From contig JAJFIA010000004.1 in NCBI GenBank assembly GCA_021775255.1, positions 124,001 to 188,000 on the forward strand: a stretch of 64,000 nt of DNA, read 5' to 3'. The first letter of the stretch is position 1. Every line of letters starts with the position of its first letter. Position numbers and translations under genes: made by a program. Source of the DNA: Roseovarius sp. (GTDB taxonomy: Bacteria; Pseudomonadota; Alphaproteobacteria; Rhodobacterales; Rhodobacteraceae). The notes beneath the pieces are model-generated. The model saw only the letters and a list, made by a program, of their open reading frames with translations, was not told the DNA's origin and made no database searches. This document shows, piece after piece, positions 52,156-61,474 of this stretch.

Positions 52156-53081
52156 GACAAAAACAAAATCCCGGCCAGGCCCTGCGCGACAAGATAACCG
52201 GATTTGCCCTGTTGGCCCCCCTGCGCATCGCCCGCCTTCTGCCCTATAAATGGCGCTTGCCCTTCATCGGCTGGCTGACCGCCCGCGTCATTTCGCCCCT
52301 GGCGGGCTATAACAAACGCATCCGGGCCAATCTTGCCCATGTCCTGCCCGACCTGCCCGAATCTGACATCCAGAACCTGATCCGCCGCGTCCCCGACAAT
52401 GCCGGCCGCAACCTGATCGAGCTGTTCTCGCCCACCCGGTTCACCGCCCGCGCCCGCCGCGCGCCGGTGCATGGCCCCGGCCTCACGGCCCTGCACGAGG
52501 CCCGCGCCAAAAACCGCCCGGTGATCATCGTCAGCGCCCATTTCGGCAGCTTCAACGCCGTGCGCGTCGCCCTGATCGAACAGGGCCTCAAATTGGGTGT
52601 ATTTTACCGCCCGATGCACAACGCCACCTTCAACGCGCCCTATACCAAAGCCATGGCCGCCCTGTCGCAGCCGATGTTCAAACAAGGCCGACGCGGCACC
52701 GCGCAAATGATCAGACATCTGCGCGCGGGCGGCAATCTGGCGATCCTGACCGACATCAACGCCAAGGACGGCGTGCCGCTCAATTTCATCGGCAAGCCCG
52801 CCCTTTCGCCGCTCACCGCCGCCGATCTGGCGCTGAAATTCGATGCGCTATTGCTCCCGGTCTGGGGCATCCGCGCCGAAAATGGCCTTGATTTCGATAT
52901 TCTGGCCGAAGCGCCGATTGCGCTAACGGACGCGGTCACCATGACCCAGGAAATCCACACCCGGCTCGAGGCCCAAATCCATGCCCATATGGATCAATGG
53001 TTCTGGATTCACCGCCGCTGGAAAGATGGCACAGGCCCTTTGGCTGAACGCGGCGCAAAACAACTGGCCAGACGGCAATAA
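52152..53081 (+). CDS. LpxL/HtrB-like lysophospholipid acyltransferase
   Basis: A 309-aa inner-membrane-associated protein of the lipid A (lauroyl/myristoyl) acyltransferase family. Motifs in order: NAGRNLIELFSP, IVSAHFGSFNAVR (about 124-136), YRPMHNATFN, GTAQMIRHLRAGGNLAILTDI and FMG-type FIGKPALSPLTAADLALKF. In the HX4(D/E) catalytic box the acid position is Asn (HFGSFN), which is unusual. It starts with GTG overlapping the previous stop (GTGA). No other lipid A gene is close. Activity is uncertain because of the Asn. Confidence 0.8.
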   Translation: MRQKQNPGQALRDKITGFALLAPLRIARLLPYKWRLPFIGWLTARVISPLAGYNKRIRANLAHVLPDLPESDIQNLIRRVPDNAGRNLIELFSPTRFTARARRAPVHGPGLTALHEARAKNRPVIIVSAHFGSFNAVRVALIEQGLKLGVFYRPMHNATFNAPYTKAMAALSQPMFKQGRRGTAQMIRHLRAGGNLAILTDINAKDGVPLNFIGKPALSPLTAADLALKFDALLLPVWGIRAENGLDFDILAEAPIALTDAVTMTQEIHTRLEAQIHAHMDQWFWIHRRWKDGTGPLAERGAKQLARRQ

Positions 53082-53087
53082 ATCGCC

Positions 53088-53288
53088 TCAATCATACAGG
53101 CCATCCGGGCTTTCGCGCCAATCCGGATAGACCCGCGCCCCCGCCGAATTCGCCGCCGGGCAGTTCTTTTGCGTCAGGTGATCACAATAATCCTGATGCG
53201 ACACAAGATGCGCCCCGCAATGCGGGCAAATCTCGAGCTCTGTCGCCTGATCCGCCGTTGCAAAACCCTTGTCAGATGCCTCTGTCAT
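53088..53288 (-). CDS. Small zinc-ribbon protein
   Basis: A 66-aa protein with a metal-binding centre LEICPHCGAHLVSHQDYCDH (about 16-35) plus LTQKNCPA, i.e. Cys-x2-Cys and further His/Cys ligands. Rhodobacterales genomes often carry such a short zinc protein near prfC. The function is unknown. It is divergent from prfC; the gap between the two starts is 136 bp. Real gene status rests on the Cys pattern and convergent context with the acyltransferase gene. Confidence 0.6.
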   Translation of the reverse strand: MTEASDKGFATADQATELEICPHCGAHLVSHQDYCDHLTQKNCPAANSAGARVYPDWRESPDGLYD

Positions 53289-53424
53289 ATATGCCGACCT
53301 CCCAGTTCTGTCATACAGCGCTATTTTACCCCGCCTCCCCCTGTGGCGCGTTGATATGGGTCATTATGCATCCGCCCCTCAAACGCCCTTGCCCCACCGG
53401 GCGCAGCCCCATATATCCGGGCGC

Positions 53425-55032
53425 ATGTTGAACAGCCTTTCAAACCGCCCCGAATTGCCCCCCGAAATTGCGCGCCGCCGCACTTTCGCGATCATCTCGC
53501 ACCCGGATGCGGGCAAAACCACGCTGACCGAAAAATTCCTGCTGTTTGGCGGCGCCATTCAGATGGCCGGACAGGTGCGTGCCAAGGGCGAGGCCCGCCG
53601 CACCCGCTCGGATTTCATGCAGATGGAAAAAGACCGGGGCATTTCCGTCTCGGCCAGTGCCATGTCGTTTGATTTTCATGCGTATCGCTTCAATCTTGTC
53701 GATACCCCCGGCCACTCGGATTTTTCCGAAGACACCTACCGCACCCTCACCGCCGTCGATGCCGCCGTGATGGTGATTGACGGCGCGAAGGGCGTAGAAT
53801 CGCAGACCAAAAAACTGTTTGAAGTCTGCCGGATGCGCGATCTGCCGATCCTGACCTTCTGTAACAAGATGGACCGCGAAAGCCGCGATACCTTTGACAT
53901 CATTGATGAAATTCAGGAAAATCTGGCGATTGACGTGACCCCGGCAAGCTGGCCCATCGGCATGGGCCGGGATTTCATGGGCTGCTATGACATGCTGAAT
54001 GACCGGCTTGAGCTGATCGACCGCGCCGACCGCAACACCGTGGCCGAAAGCATTGAGATCAACGGCCTTGATGATCCGGCATTGGCCCGGCACATCCCCG
54101 CTGATCTGGTGACAAAGCTGCGCGAAGAGGTCGAAATGGCCCGCGAATTGTTGCCCGAACTTGATCCGCAATCGGTGCTTGAGGGCCATATGACCCCGAT
54201 CTGGTTCGGCTCGGCGATCAATTCCTTTGGTGTCAAGGAGCTAATGAACGGCATCGCCACCTACGGCCCCGAGCCACAACCGCAAAAAGCGCAATCGCGC
54301 CAGATTCTGCCCGAAGAGCCCAAGGTTACCGGCTTTGTCTTCAAGGTGCAGGCCAATATGGACCCGAAACACCGTGATCGCGTCGCATTCCTGCGGCTTG
54401 CGTCCGGGCATTTCAAACGCGGCATGAAGCTCACCCATGTGCGCAGCAAGAAACCCATGACCATCTCCAACCCGGTATTGTTCCTTGCCTCTGACCGCGA
54501 GTTGGCACAGGAGGCCTGGGCCGGTGACATCATCGGCATCCCCAACCACGGCCAGTTGCGCATCGGCGACACCCTGACCGAGGGCGAGCCCCTGCGCGTC
54601 ACCGGCATCCCGTCATTTGCACCCGAACTGCTGCAAACCTGCCGCGCCGGCGATCCGCTGAAATCCAAACATCTGGAAAAAGCCCTGATGCAATTCGCCG
54701 AAGAGGGGGCCGCCAAGGTGTTCAAGCCCAGCTTCGGTTCGGGCTTTATCGTTGGCGTCGTGGGCGCATTGCAATTTGAGGTTCTGGCCTCGCGGATCGA
54801 GTTGGAATACGGCCTGCCGGTGCGCTTTGAAGGCAGTCAGTTTACCTCGGCCCGCTGGGTGCAGGGCGAAAAGCAGGCGATTGACAAATTCACCGCATCC
54901 AACAAACAGCACATTGCCCATGATCACGATGGCGACATTGTCTATCTCACCCGCCTGCAATGGGATATTGACCGAATCGCCCGAGATTTCCCTGATATTA
55001 CCCTCACCGCCACCAAGGAAATGATGGTGTGA
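53425..55032 (+). CDS. prfC: Peptide chain release factor 3
   Basis: A 535-aa GTPase that recycles RF1/RF2 from the ribosome. G1 SHPDAGKTTLT (about 24-34), switch 2 DTPGHSDFSED, NKMDRE and the RF3-specific C-terminal domain (FGSGFIVGVVGALQFEVLA). Start ATG at 53425; the frame is open 52 codons upstream with no homology. Its stop overlaps the next gene start by 4 bp (GTGA). Confidence 0.95.
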   Translation: MLNSLSNRPELPPEIARRRTFAIISHPDAGKTTLTEKFLLFGGAIQMAGQVRAKGEARRTRSDFMQMEKDRGISVSASAMSFDFHAYRFNLVDTPGHSDFSEDTYRTLTAVDAAVMVIDGAKGVESQTKKLFEVCRMRDLPILTFCNKMDRESRDTFDIIDEIQENLAIDVTPASWPIGMGRDFMGCYDMLNDRLELIDRADRNTVAESIEINGLDDPALARHIPADLVTKLREEVEMARELLPELDPQSVLEGHMTPIWFGSAINSFGVKELMNGIATYGPEPQPQKAQSRQILPEEPKVTGFVFKVQANMDPKHRDRVAFLRLASGHFKRGMKLTHVRSKKPMTISNPVLFLASDRELAQEAWAGDIIGIPNHGQLRIGDTLTEGEPLRVTGIPSFAPELLQTCRAGDPLKSKHLEKALMQFAEEGAAKVFKPSFGSGFIVGVVGALQFEVLASRIELEYGLPVRFEGSQFTSARWVQGEKQAIDKFTASNKQHIAHDHDGDIVYLTRLQWDIDRIARDFPDITLTATKEMMV

Positions 55033-55652
55033 CCCTGCAAAACCGTGTCCTGCCCACCGGCGAGATCACAATGCTGCCCTTTCGCGGCACGCTCATGGGC
55101 AATCGCGGCATCCTGCATGGGGGCGATCAGCGTCTGAAAACAGCCCGCTGGCAACATCCCCATTGGGTCACCTGCCGGTTGCACTACAAGGACTGGCACC
55201 GCCCGGTGATGACGCCGCACAATTATACCGAGCTGTTTTTCCTTGATGAATGTGTGGCCCTCGCCGCCGGTCATCGCCCTTGCGGCTTGTGCCGACACCG
55301 CGAATACACCCTTTTCAAACAAGCATTCATGGCGGCCAATGCCACGCACAACCTTTCCGAAATTGACCACCTGATGCGCCGGTCCCGCGTCCTTCCCAAC
55401 CGGACGCAACGCCGCTATCAGGCCCCGATCGAAACCCTGCCTGACGGCACCTTCATTCTGTATCAGGCCGCCCCGTGGCTTTTATGGCAATCACATCTTT
55501 TGCTTAATGTAGGCGGCAGGTACACAAGGAAAATCCAGCGCCCGGATCATGGGCTCATGACCACGCTGACCCCGGCCCCAACCGTGGCCGCGCTTGCGCA
55601 TGGCTATCGCCCTGATCTGCATCCTTCTGCGCAACACCTGCTCAACCGGTAA
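55029..55652 (+). CDS. Conserved protein with Ada-like zinc site
   Basis: A 207-aa protein of unknown function. It carries GHRPCGLCRHREY (about 78-90), a Cys-x2-Cys motif similar to the zinc part of the Ada methyltransferase, and a preceding LHYKDWHRPVM stretch. Proteins of this kind occur in actinobacteria and alphaproteobacteria without assigned role; a DNA- or nucleic-acid-binding function is only a guess. It starts with GTG overlapping the prfC stop, so it is cotranslated with release factor 3. Confidence 0.6.
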   Translation: MTLQNRVLPTGEITMLPFRGTLMGNRGILHGGDQRLKTARWQHPHWVTCRLHYKDWHRPVMTPHNYTELFFLDECVALAAGHRPCGLCRHREYTLFKQAFMAANATHNLSEIDHLMRRSRVLPNRTQRRYQAPIETLPDGTFILYQAAPWLLWQSHLLLNVGGRYTRKIQRPDHGLMTTLTPAPTVAALAHGYRPDLHPSAQHLLNR

Positions 55653-55724
55653 ACTGATAATCCCTTTACGCGCCACATCGGCGGGCATTAAACTGCCCCG
55701 ACACCAGAGGCCAGGGTTCCGGAT

Positions 55725-56501
55725 ATGGATAACAACAAAAAGATCTACGCGGGCGGCTTCCACGGCATAGTCCGGAAATTTGAAAAAAAACGTCAGCCGT
55801 TTGAAAATCCGCTTGAGGTCCTGCCACCGCCGGATGTTGATCTCATGGAACTGGCACAGCAAATCATCGCGCCTTCCGACACATTGCCATCCCCCGCCCT
55901 GAGATATTGCCCGCACTCGAAAAAAGAGCGGCTCAGGATTGAGTTGGAAGGCCAGAGCGAGCTGCACCTTCTGCACGCCCTGCTCATCTCAATGTTGCGC
56001 CGTATGGATCCGCCGGATGAGGCAAAGAACCTGTTCCACCGCATTTGGCAGGAAACCGGGAAATCCTTTGTCAAACAGCTATCCATCAGATGGATGATCG
56101 CGGCTGCTACAACCTTTGCCGATCATGGCCAGACAGGGGATCAGCGCGCCTGCGGCATGGGGCTATCGGCCCTGTTTGACATGATCAAACTGCATGATTC
56201 CGAACGCCGCCTCAGTGGTCGGCGAAACAACCGGCCCTTCCAGCAAACCAAAGGGGCCGAGCCTCATAGCCTCGCCTTTGATCTGAGGCCATATGCCATA
56301 GAGCTGGGGGATCTTGATCGTAACCTGCTGGCCCGGCTTTGGCTGTTTTGCGAAAAAGATGCCACAATCGCCCCCCTTGGATTTCACATGTTGCAGTTGA
56401 TAATGTATGATCGCCGCTCGATTTTTGCCCGTATGCAGCGGCTCAAAGCCAACAAGCGCCGCCAAAACCGGATCATGGATTCCGATAAGGCCAAAGATTA
56501 G
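55725..56501 (+). CDS. Conserved hypothetical protein
   Basis: A 258-aa soluble protein that I do not recognise. The first 40 residues are basic and proline-rich (FEKKRQPFENPLEVLPPPD). The middle is helical (ELHLLHALLISMLRRMDPPDE), and the C-terminus is basic (MQRLKANKRRQNRIM). There is no signal peptide or membrane segment and no known catalytic motif. It follows the prfC pair by 72 bp and precedes the DEAD-box gene by 205 bp. Codon usage and composition fit the neighbours, so it is probably a real gene. Confidence 0.5.
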   Translation: MDNNKKIYAGGFHGIVRKFEKKRQPFENPLEVLPPPDVDLMELAQQIIAPSDTLPSPALRYCPHSKKERLRIELEGQSELHLLHALLISMLRRMDPPDEAKNLFHRIWQETGKSFVKQLSIRWMIAAATTFADHGQTGDQRACGMGLSALFDMIKLHDSERRLSGRRNNRPFQQTKGAEPHSLAFDLRPYAIELGDLDRNLLARLWLFCEKDATIAPLGFHMLQLIMYDRRSIFARMQRLKANKRRQNRIMDSDKAKD

Positions 56502-56706
56502 CGGCCCCATGCCCTGTTGCCTATCCGCCAACATTTTCACCAAAGCAAAACGTTTAAATACGCCGCATTGCCCCCACTCGAAATATCAGCTAAACGCAGA
56601 TCCAATGGATCAGCCCGATTACGGGCCGACCTGCGCAGCCATTCGGGCCGCCATTTATATAGTTTGACGCGCGGGCCAGGATTGTGTCCGCAACCCACGG
56701 ATACAC

Positions 56707-58101
56707 ATGACAAAATTCTCAGAGCTGAAGCTCAACCCCAAAGTGCTCAAAGCCATTGCTGACGCGGGCTATGAAACCCCAACCCCGATTCAGGCCGAAG
56801 GCATCCCCCCCGCACTTGAGGGCCGTGATGTGCTTGGCATTGCACAGACAGGGACAGGTAAAACCGCCTGCTTTACCCTGCCGATGCTGTCGCTTCTCGC
56901 CCGTGGCCGCGCCCGCGCCCGGATGCCGCGCAGCCTTGTGCTTTGCCCGACCCGCGAACTGGCCGCTCAGGTGGCCGAAAATTTTGAAACCTATTCAAAA
57001 TATCTCAAGCTTTCCAAGGCCCTGCTGATCGGCGGTGTTTCTTTCAAGGAACAGGACAATCTGATCGACAAGGGCGTTGACGTGCTCATCGCCACCCCCG
57101 GCCGTCTGCTCGATCACTTTGAGCGCGGCAAGCTGATCCTGTCGGATGTCAAGGTGATGGTGGTGGATGAAGCCGACCGGATGCTGGATATGGGCTTCAT
57201 CCCCGATATCGAACGCATCTTCGGCATGACGCCCTTTACCCGCCAGACGCTGTTTTTCTCCGCCACCATGGCGCCCGAGATCGAGCGCATCACCAATACA
57301 TTCCTGTCCAATCCGGTGCGTATCGAAGTGGCGCGGCAGGCCACCGCCTCGGAAACCATCGAACAGGGTGTGGTGATGTTCAAAGCCTCGCGCCGCGATC
57401 GCGAGGGCACAGAAAAACGCAACCTTCTGCGCATGCTGATTGATGCCGAGGGCGAAAAATGCACCAACGCCATCATCTTTTGCAACCGCAAAACCGATGT
57501 GGATATTGTTGCTAAGTCATTGAAAAAACATGGCTATGACGCGGCCCCTATACACGGCGACCTTGATCAGTCGCAGCGTACCCGCACGTTGGAAGCATTC
57601 CGGGGTGGCGCGCTGCGTTTTCTGGTGGCTTCCGATGTGGCCGCACGCGGGCTTGATGTGCCCGCCGTCAGCCATGTGATCAATTATGATGTGCCGGGCC
57701 ATCCCGAAGATTACGTGCACCGCATCGGCCGCACCGGCCGCGCCGGGCGCGCAGGCAAGGCCATAACCCTCTGCATCCCCCGCGATGAAAAAAATCTGGC
57801 GGCGGTTGAGAAGCTGATCCAGAAAGAAATTCCCCGCCTGGAAAATCCGCTGAGTACCGGCACATCGGCACCCGACACCAGAAACGAAGAGCCAGCCAAA
57901 CCGCGCCGCAGCCGCTCAGGCAAAAAGCGCGAGCCTGAGGCAGCACCGGTTGCGGAAATCAGACAAGCGGATGAGGCGGCAAATCCCAATCGGGGCAAAC
58001 GTGGCCGTGACCGGGGAAAATCCGACGGTAACAAAACTGTCGGCATGGGCGATCATATGCCCAGTTTCATCGCCCTGAGTTTTGCCGAACGCGACACCTG
58101 A
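56707..58101 (+). CDS. DEAD-box RNA helicase
   Basis: A 464-aa RhlE-like ATP-dependent RNA helicase. Q motif TPTPIQAEGIP, Walker A AQTGTGKT (about 48-55), PTREL, TPGRL, DEADRMLDMGF (about 156), SAT and the C-terminal HRIGRTGRAGRAGK. A basic, low-complexity C-terminal extension (about 385-450, RSRSGKKRE and NRGKRGRDRGK) should bind RNA. It may act in ribosome assembly or with RNase J, which is convergent 157 bp downstream; that link is only by position. Confidence 0.92.
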   Translation: MTKFSELKLNPKVLKAIADAGYETPTPIQAEGIPPALEGRDVLGIAQTGTGKTACFTLPMLSLLARGRARARMPRSLVLCPTRELAAQVAENFETYSKYLKLSKALLIGGVSFKEQDNLIDKGVDVLIATPGRLLDHFERGKLILSDVKVMVVDEADRMLDMGFIPDIERIFGMTPFTRQTLFFSATMAPEIERITNTFLSNPVRIEVARQATASETIEQGVVMFKASRRDREGTEKRNLLRMLIDAEGEKCTNAIIFCNRKTDVDIVAKSLKKHGYDAAPIHGDLDQSQRTRTLEAFRGGALRFLVASDVAARGLDVPAVSHVINYDVPGHPEDYVHRIGRTGRAGRAGKAITLCIPRDEKNLAAVEKLIQKEIPRLENPLSTGTSAPDTRNEEPAKPRRSRSGKKREPEAAPVAEIRQADEAANPNRGKRGRDRGKSDGNKTVGMGDHMPSFIALSFAERDT

Positions 58102-58129
58102 TTGATTTGACGGGCGTCAAAAATTTTCC

Positions 58130-58150
58130 GTAGGGTGGGTGAAACCCACC
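58130..58150. repeat. GTAGGGTGGG hairpin repeat after the DEAD-box gene
   Basis: GTAGGGTGGGTGAAACCCAC followed by C; a 21-bp self-complementary unit in the 157-bp convergent gap, like the copy at 29452-29476 over 21 bp. Confidence 0.78.
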
Positions 58151-58258
58151 CCCCGCGATGGTGATTTTTTCCAATTTCCCGAATTTTCGGCAAGCCCGGT
58201 GCGATTCAACCGGCTCATGTCCAAAACACCAGTAGATGTTGAAAAACCCGTCCAAGCC

Positions 58259-59929
58259 TTATGCGCTCAGGCGGCTGATGATCACGCTCACCTCCGGCTT
58301 CTTGCCAATCTCGGTCATGGCGCTTTTCCGCGCCACCTGCCGCAAGCCCTCTTCCAGCTTGTCATCATCCTTGATTGTCTTTGCATTGGCCCGGCCAAGA
58401 TATTGGCTCAGGTCTTCCTCAAGCACGTCAACCAGTGGCGCGCGGCTGTTGCCCGTCTCGGCCAGGCCCTTGATTTCGCACCAGGGTTCGCCCAAGGGCT
58501 CATCGTCCTCATCGAGGATGACATTGATCATCACATGCCCGTTCAGCGCCATTCTGATGCGGTCCCGCACCACCCCATCAAGCGCGCCGATCTTGCTGCT
58601 GCCATCCAGATAGGTGCGGCCCGTCTCAATATATGCCGCGACCTTCGGCTTGTTGCCGCTAAGGTCAACCATCATGCCATTCACCGCAAGAACGCTTTGC
58701 AATCCATTGGAATCAGCCAGTTTTACATGCTCCCGCAAATGCCGGTGCTCGCCATGCATCGGGATCACGACCTGCGGTTTGATCAGTTCATGCATCAAAT
58801 CCAGATCAGGCCGGTTGGCATGGCCGGAAACATGATAAAGGCCCGAGCTGTCATCCACCACATCAACCCCCATCTCACTGAATTGATTGACAATTCTGAT
58901 AACGCCGCGTTCATTTCCCGGTATGGTCTTGCTGGAGAACAGAAAGGTATCACCCTCCTTCAACGTGATCCCGCGATATTTGCCATTGGCCAGTTGCGCG
59001 CTCGCCGCCCGCCGCTCGCCCTGGCTTCCGGTGACGATCAGCATCAGGCTCTCACGCGGAATTCCCGTTGCATCCTCGGGGCTTACGGTATTCGGAAAGC
59101 CCTTGAGAACGCCGGTTTCAATCGCCGCCTCCACCATCCGCTGCATCGCCCGCCCCATCAGGCAAACCGATCTGCCGGCGCGTTTGCCTGCCTCGGCAAG
59201 GGTTTTCACCCGTGCCACATTGCTGGCAAATGTTGTGGCGATGAACATGCCTTTGCAACCGGCCACCAGTTTTTCAATCTCGGGGCCGACGCCGCTTTCC
59301 GATCGCCCCTTCAAAGGGCTGAAAACATTGGTGGAATCACACATCAGCGCTTTCACACCAGATGCGGAAATCTCCTTCCAAAGGCCTGCGTCAAACGGCT
59401 CGCCCACGCCCGGTTCAAGATCAACCTTGAAATCGCCGCTATGCACCAGACGGCCATGCGGGCAGTCGATCACCAACCCGGAACTTTCCGGAATCGAATG
59501 GGAAATCGGCACAAATCCAACTTTGAAAGGCCCCGCCACAACCACCTCAGGCCAGGGTGCCACGATCGTCACCGCCTTTTCCGAATGGCCAAACTCAGCC
59601 ATCTTTTGCCGGGCAATATTGGCGGTAAACGCCCGCGCATAAACCGGCGCGCCAAGCTGGTCATAATACTGCGCCACAGCGCCGACATGATCCTCGTGGG
59701 CATGGGTGATGAACACCGCCTCAAGCTGATTCTTGCGCTCTTTAAGCCATTGAATATCCGGTAAAATCAGGTCCACGCCGGGGGTCGTATCCATGTCGGG
59801 GAACGCCACCCCAAGATCCACCAGAATCAGCCGCTCCTTGCCCGGTTTGCCATAGCCATAGACATAGGCATTCATGCCAATCTCACCCGCCCCGCCAAGC
59901 GGCAGGTATATCATTCGTTCACTGCTCAT
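58259..59929 (-). CDS. rnj: Ribonuclease J
   Basis: A 556-aa metallo-beta-lactamase/beta-CASP RNase with 5'-3' exonuclease and endonuclease activity in RNA processing. Metal box THAHEDH (75-81), then HSIPESSGLVID, HSGDFKVDLEPG and the beta-CASP motifs. The C-terminal domain is present. Organisms with RNase J and RNase E together are common in alphaproteobacteria. It follows coaX by 6 bp (59936), so coaX-rnj is an operon with birA upstream. Confidence 0.95.
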   Translation of the reverse strand: MSSERMIYLPLGGAGEIGMNAYVYGYGKPGKERLILVDLGVAFPDMDTTPGVDLILPDIQWLKERKNQLEAVFITHAHEDHVGAVAQYYDQLGAPVYARAFTANIARQKMAEFGHSEKAVTIVAPWPEVVVAGPFKVGFVPISHSIPESSGLVIDCPHGRLVHSGDFKVDLEPGVGEPFDAGLWKEISASGVKALMCDSTNVFSPLKGRSESGVGPEIEKLVAGCKGMFIATTFASNVARVKTLAEAGKRAGRSVCLMGRAMQRMVEAAIETGVLKGFPNTVSPEDATGIPRESLMLIVTGSQGERRAASAQLANGKYRGITLKEGDTFLFSSKTIPGNERGVIRIVNQFSEMGVDVVDDSSGLYHVSGHANRPDLDLMHELIKPQVVIPMHGEHRHLREHVKLADSNGLQSVLAVNGMMVDLSGNKPKVAAYIETGRTYLDGSSKIGALDGVVRDRIRMALNGHVMINVILDEDDEPLGEPWCEIKGLAETGNSRAPLVDVLEEDLSQYLGRANAKTIKDDDKLEEGLRQVARKSAMTEIGKKPEVSVIISRLSA

Positions 59930-59935
59930 GGGGCC

Positions 59936-60706
59936 TCAGCCCTCCTTGTTATACTCATGTATCACGGTCAGCCCGTGCATTGTCAGATCGTCTTCATATA
60001 CGTCAAACATCGCGTGCCCCTGCTGAAACAAAGGTGCCAGCCCACCGGTGGCAACCACCGTCATCGGGCGGCCATGCTCATCTTTAATTCTATCGCATAG
60101 GCCATTGATAAGGCCGACATAACCCCAAAACACACCGGATTGCATACAATCGACCGTATTGGTGCCAATCACCCGCGCCGGCATGGTCACATCCACATGC
60201 GGCAAGGCGGCGGCGGCGGTGTGCAGCGCCTCCAAAGACAGGTTCACCCCCGGCGCAATCGCCCCGCCGATATAGGCGCCGTCATGATCCACCACATCAA
60301 AGGTGGTCGCAGTGCCAAAATCCACCACGATCAGATCCCCGCCATGGCGATCAAACGCCCCGGCGGTATTGACCAAACGGTCGGGGCCCACCTGCGTGCC
60401 TTCATCCACCCGCGGCTCAACCGGCAGTTTGCATTCCGGTTTGCCCACCACCAAAGGCCGGCAACCAAAGAACCGGTCGGTGAAAACCCGCAGGTTGAAC
60501 ACCACCCGTGGCACCGTGGATGAGATGATCACATCGGTAATTTCCACATCAATTTCAAAATGCTTCACCAGCGTGGAATACCATGTAAAATAGGCATCTG
60601 CGGTGCGGGCATGATGGGTTGAGGTGCGCAAAGTACACAGGAATTTCTCGCCATCCCAGATTGAAAAGACGGTATTGGTATTGCCGCAATCTATTGCCAG
60701 AAGCAT
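59936..60706 (-). CDS. coaX: Type III pantothenate kinase
   Basis: A 256-aa kinase for the first step of CoA synthesis. The N-terminal ATP loop AIDCGNTNTVFSIWDG (4-19) and the LIVVDFGTATTFDVV strand (about 122-136) with VGPDRLVNT before it are typical of CoaX, and GGAIAPGVNLSLEAL is also present. It needs a monovalent cation in the family and is not inhibited by CoA. birA precedes it by 15 bp and rnj follows by 6 bp. Confidence 0.94.
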   Translation of the reverse strand: MLLAIDCGNTNTVFSIWDGEKFLCTLRTSTHHARTADAYFTWYSTLVKHFEIDVEITDVIISSTVPRVVFNLRVFTDRFFGCRPLVVGKPECKLPVEPRVDEGTQVGPDRLVNTAGAFDRHGGDLIVVDFGTATTFDVVDHDGAYIGGAIAPGVNLSLEALHTAAAALPHVDVTMPARVIGTNTVDCMQSGVFWGYVGLINGLCDRIKDEHGRPMTVVATGGLAPLFQQGHAMFDVYEDDLTMHGLTVIHEYNKEG

Positions 60707-60721
60707 GGATTTGCCCCCCTC

Positions 60722-61474
60722 TTAGAAAAACACATCAGCGGCCGGGATCGCCACACGGGTTGCCCCCGTGGATAGTACAAGATTGCCCGCCGCGTCCACT
60801 GTCTCAAACCTGCCGGTGATCTCATCGCCTGTGATCCTGGCGGTTATCACCTCGCCAAGCTTTGCCGCCCGGGCAAGCCAGGCCTTGCGGACAGGCTCAA
60901 ACCCGTAGGTGGTGAATTGCGTCTCCAGCCGGGCATAGGCCGGGGCGAGCAGATCAAGCAGGTCTTCGGGCGCGACATGCGCGCCGGTTTCAGACAGCAA
61001 TGATACCGGCCTCAGCGCGCCCGGCTCAACTTCTGCCGCATCGGGGGCCTGCGTGAGGTTCACCCCTATCCCAATGGAAAGAAAGGATATTTCCGCTCCC
61101 TGACCGGCGCTTTCCAGCAAAATTCCTGCCAGTTTGCCGCCATTCAGCAGCACATCATTTGGCCATTTCAGTGAAAATATCCCGGCCCGCCCGGTGGCGG
61201 CAACCAACGCCTCATAGAGCGCCAAAGAGGCCACGAAAGAGCGCAGTGCCGTTATTTGCGGCTTGTCTTTCGGGTGCATCACTAGCGTCGCTGCAAAATT
61301 CCCTTTGGGATTGGTCCATGCCCGCCCCCGGCGGCCCCGCGCGGCGGTTTGCTCATGCGCCAGTATCCATTCCGGGCCGGAAAGCCCGGAAGCAATGCGG
61401 GCGGCCTCGGCATTGGTGCTGTCAACGCAGGCCAGTATTCGCCTGCCATAGCCTTGCGGCCAGTTAGTTGACAA
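60722..61474 (-). CDS. birA: Biotin--protein ligase BirA
   Basis: A 250-aa ligase without the DNA-binding domain of E. coli BirA, so it is not a repressor. Motifs: VDSTNAEA (about 17-24), [11 protein letters not shown] (about 43-53), [19 protein letters not shown] (about 100-118). It biotinylates the carboxyl carrier protein of acetyl-CoA carboxylase. I use the TTG start (STNWPQGYG follows), which overlaps nuoN by 11 bp; the longer frame to 61513 lies inside nuoN. No clear ribosome site is visible for TTG. bioY at 37312 supplies biotin. Confidence 0.88.
   Translation of the reverse strand: MSTNWPQGYGRRILACVDSTNAEAARIASGLSGPEWILAHEQTAARGRRGRAWTNPKGNFAATLVMHPKDKPQITALRSFVASLALYEALVAATGRAGIFSLKWPNDVLLNGGKLAGILLESAGQGAEISFLSIGIGVNLTQAPDAAEVEPGALRPVSLLSETGAHVAPEDLLDLLAPAYARLETQFTTYGFEPVRKAWLARAAKLGEVITARITGDEITGRFETVDAAGNLVLSTGATRVAIPAADVFF

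Noticed and set aside
58139..59764. A 541-codon frame opposite rnj
   Set aside because: Antisense shadow of a well-supported RNase J gene.
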